From: Didymodactylos carnosus
Taxonomy: Eukaryota; Rotifera; Eurotatoria; Philodinida; Philodinidae
DNA: 20,648 nucleotides
Assembly (NCBI GenBank): GCA_905250885.1
Contig: CAJNOQ010003320.1
Coordinates: 1-20,648 of the forward strand
Direction: 5' to 3'
Shown: piece after piece, positions 18,246 through 20,648 of the stretch
Numbering within the stretch: the stretch's first letter is position 1
Layout of the letters: the number at the start of each line of letters is the position of its first letter
The notes under the pieces: generated by a model
Databases searched by the model: none
What the model saw: the letters and a program-made list of their open reading frames with translations, nothing else
Told to the model about the DNA's origin: nothing
Program-made: the position numbers and the translations under genes

Positions 18246-18452
18246 TTATCGTAGACAGCTTTTGGCTCCCATAAAATTCGTAGTGATATCGATATATTTA
18301 TTACTGGCATTTAATGTAAACAAAAACACCAAGACTAGAAAAATATATCGGTAAATCATTCCTTCAAAAAAGAAGACACATCGGTGCTCGAATGGAGGGT
18401 TATTGTCAGAACGAGTCTTATCGTAGGCAAACATTTCTTCATCAAACAACAC
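18246..18452 (-). CDS. hypothetical 68-residue frame with a hydrophobic segment
   Basis: The frame runs from 18452 to a stop at 18246-18248. It starts with a charged stretch (MLFDEEMFAYDKTRSDNNPP) and then a hydrophobic segment (YRYIFLVLVFLFTLNA) that could be a membrane anchor or, from the internal Met, a signal peptide. It is divergently oriented to the dynein gene, about 580 bp away. It may be a first exon, but no good donor or neighbouring exon is visible, and chance is a fair explanation. Confidence 0.25.
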   Translation of the reverse strand: MLFDEEMFAYDKTRSDNNPPFEHRCVFFFEGMIYRYIFLVLVFLFTLNASNKYIDITTNFMGAKSCLR

Positions 18453-18459
18453 GTCAGTT

Positions 18460-19030
18460 GTTTATAATTGTTAATTAATTGTTTAATTCTTCTGTTTAAC
18501 GACCTTCACAAGTAATCTGCTTCTAAAGGAAGAATCAGAAGAAATTCGATGTCATATCAGGCGTTACTAGACGCCAGCTGTTGTTCCGAAACATTGATTT
18601 CTTATTAGCTTTAAAAAGAGAAATTATTAGTTTTTTTGAAGGAAAAAATACACCATCTTCCTCATTTCTAAACGATAAAACGACAGTGACAGGTTTAACG
18701 ATATTCTACGCAATTTTTAAACAAATTATTTATCTAAATTAGTTTTGTGTAGATTAATGCAATTCAGTGATTTTGAAAACAAATACATATTGTTTTGATA
18801 TCCAGACGCAATCAACTTCCATTTGGTTACTACAGGCTGTATTATAAATATATGTAAAATTCGTCTTGCGCCATATTTATGGCTTTGTCATTCGTCCTCA
18901 AAGTAACTAGCGTGTATATGGTAGATGTGATATTTATTGATGCTGAACTCTTCTTTATCTAAAAGTCTAACTGCGGCAACGTTGTTATATATTTCTAGAT
19001 TATTTTTTAGCTATTAGTCAATTCTAAAGA
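18460..19030. other. upstream region of the dynein gene
   Basis: AT-rich sequence without a frame. A TATAAATATATG stretch at about 18843 and pyrimidine-rich acceptor-like TTATTTTTTAG about 20 nt upstream of the ATG are the only candidate signals. No initiator or core promoter can be assigned with confidence. Confidence 0.35.
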
Positions 19031-20648
19031 ATGGATTCAAAGGATAGACGTTCTGAAATTGAATTAAAGAAACAAAAATTATATGAAATTCGCATAGCAA
19101 AAGAAATACGTAGGCAACAGCTAGGAAAAGTAGGAGACACATCCACATCAGCAGGTGAATCCACTAGTACAACTCCAATCAGCACGGATCCCGATAAGAT
19201 TCTGGAACCATTTGGTATTAAACTAAGTTCAAGTGCCAGTTCGTTGTCATCGCCACACATTCCAGCTTCTTCTTTTACATCAGCGATAAATCAATCATTG
19301 TTACAGTCGAAAAAAGTAGGAGATTTAAAAATCGCTCATGTATCGAAAGTGAACGTTGCACCCACAGAATTAGTGACTTATTCAAAAGAGGTTCAGACAT
19401 TAGAAATTAATGAAAAAGATCCAATAAATAGTCCAACACTTCAAGAGAATCGTTTAGTTGATGCGAGTCGTTTAGTCTACGGAAGTGATAGTGATAGTGA
19501 GGATGACTCAATGAGTTTAGATACAAAAAAGATATTGGGTATTGTTGAAGACGGTAAACGACGATCAAAACAAAAACAACTTCAATCACAACAAAAACTA
19601 GAAATGACCGATGAAGAAAAAGAACAAGTGTTTAAAAGTGATGATTTTCAAACTTTTTTTCATCGCTCCTCACGTATTATAGAACGAACACTGTATGAAG
19701 GATTCACAGCGCCAGATATTTTCAAAGACTACAGTGGACGAGATACGATTAAAAATGAAAAAATGGATATTGGAGAAATAATTAAATTTGATCGTGAATT
19801 TTTTGATGAACGATGGACAAAACATCGTATTGTCACGTGTATTGACATTTCAACATATTATCCAGAATTGGTCCTCGCATCCTATTCACAAAATGAAGAA
19901 TCACCACATGAATCAGATGGCGTGGCGTTAGTATGGAATACGAAATATCGACAAAAACCAACGCCGGAATATGTATATGTAAGTTGACCACAGAAGTAGG
20001 AGGGCATAGGGTCGACATTTTTTTATTTTTAGAATTGCCAAAGTTGGATAACATCCTGTTGTTTTAGTAAATTTCATCCAAATATCATCTTAGGTGGTAC
20101 CTACTGTGGACAGATTGTTGTATGGGATACACGCACCAATAAACGCACACCTGTTCAACGTACCGCTTTGTCGGCATCTTCTCATACGCATCCTGTCTAT
20201 TGTTTACAAGTGATCGGTACACAAAATGCAAATAATCTAATATCAATTTCCAATGAGGGCAAAATGTGTTCATGGAATATGGAAATGATGTCACAACCAC
20301 AAGAAATTATGGACCTAGCGTACAAATCAAAACCCGTTGCTGCAACATGTTTGAAATTTCCGGGTCTTGATGTTAATAATTATGTTATTGGAAGTGAAGA
20401 AGGACAAGTATATTTGGGGACAAGACATGGGAATAAAGCGGGTATTAATGAAGCGTATGAATCCCATTTTGGACCAATAACGGGTAAGTTATGTATGAGG
20501 CATAACATGTGGAATAGAAACGATGTACTTTTAAGAATAATGACGTTTTAGGGATCAGTTGTCATAATATTGTAAATCCTACTATTGATTTTTCACATTT
20601 ATTTCTCACTTCATCATTTGATTGGAGTGTTAAATTATGGTCTCTAAA
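19031..20648 (+). CDS. DYNC1I: cytoplasmic dynein 1 intermediate chain, 5' part
   Basis: Exons 19031-19978, 20033-20483 and 20552-20648 (runs off the window). Introns of 54 and 68 nt have GTAAGT donors and TTTTAG acceptors and keep the frame. The protein is the scaffold subunit of cytoplasmic dynein that binds dynactin p150, the light chains and the heavy chain. Domains seen: an N-terminal basic helix (about 5-30, [20 protein letters not shown]) for dynactin binding; a Ser/Thr-rich linker; a light-chain region with YSKEVQT at 117-123 as the LC8 site; an acidic serine patch DSDSEDDS at 153-160; a roadblock-binding helix (about 193-223, [16 protein letters not shown]); and then WD repeats from about 255 ([28 protein letters not shown]). 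Exon 2 continues with [31 protein letters not shown] and [10 protein letters not shown], and exon 3 with [11 protein letters not shown]. Similarity to animal intermediate chains is extensive. An in-frame TAA two codons upstream fixes the start. Confidence 0.96.

Noticed and set aside
19024..20300. Minus-strand frames opposite the dynein exons
   Set aside because: Shadows of a strongly conserved plus-strand gene.
1..20648. CRISPR array, bacterial operon or prophage
   Set aside because: No regularly spaced direct repeats and no bacterial-style genes; introns show the DNA is eukaryotic.

Overview
The window looks like a gene-poor, AT-rich (roughly two-thirds A+T by eye) piece of an invertebrate nuclear genome. 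The eukaryotic evidence is direct. A cytoplasmic dynein intermediate chain gene has GT-AG introns of 54 and 68 nt, and a dual-specificity phosphatase gene is split by a 131 nt intron. Very short introns, low GC, many small non-autonomous DNA transposons, and splice-acceptor-like sites just upstream of start codons would fit a bdelloid rotifer (Adineta/Rotaria-like). That assignment is inference; nothing in the window proves the taxon.

Layout. 1-172 (minus) holds a small secreted-protein reading frame, possibly a first exon, with dibasic sites. 200-4550 is mostly non-coding and carries two compact palindromes (1451-1594 and 1691-1982). 4551-4847 (minus) is an unrecognised, probably helical 98-residue reading frame. 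5752-11325 is a transposon graveyard: a 1.05 kb foldback element with a 230 bp insertion in one arm (5752-6806), a 261 bp piggyBac-type MITE with TTAA duplications (7366-7634), a 2 kb foldback starting 16 bp later (7651-9646), a short inverted repeat around a GAAAC-GTC motif that recalls a hammerhead ribozyme (10440-10515), and an element with CTCAACTGAGATAC repeats (10718-11325). 11685-12380 contains a pogo-like terminal repeat and weak gene remnants.

12890-13671 (minus) is the complete two-exon phosphatase gene, and an in-frame 134-codon open frame follows its stop. 14096-14695 and 15067-15394 (minus) hold plausible but unidentified terminal exons; the second pair carries an in-frame TAA. 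15400-18460 is largely non-coding. It holds a large palindromic element (17608-18037) inside a cluster of AGTACT motifs. 19031-20648 (plus) is the 5' part of the dynein intermediate chain gene, which runs off the right edge.

The confident genes are housekeeping or signalling genes with no obvious functional link. The most distinctive feature is the density of long inverted repeats, which could fold into long hairpin RNAs if transcribed. Most lie in gene-free stretches.
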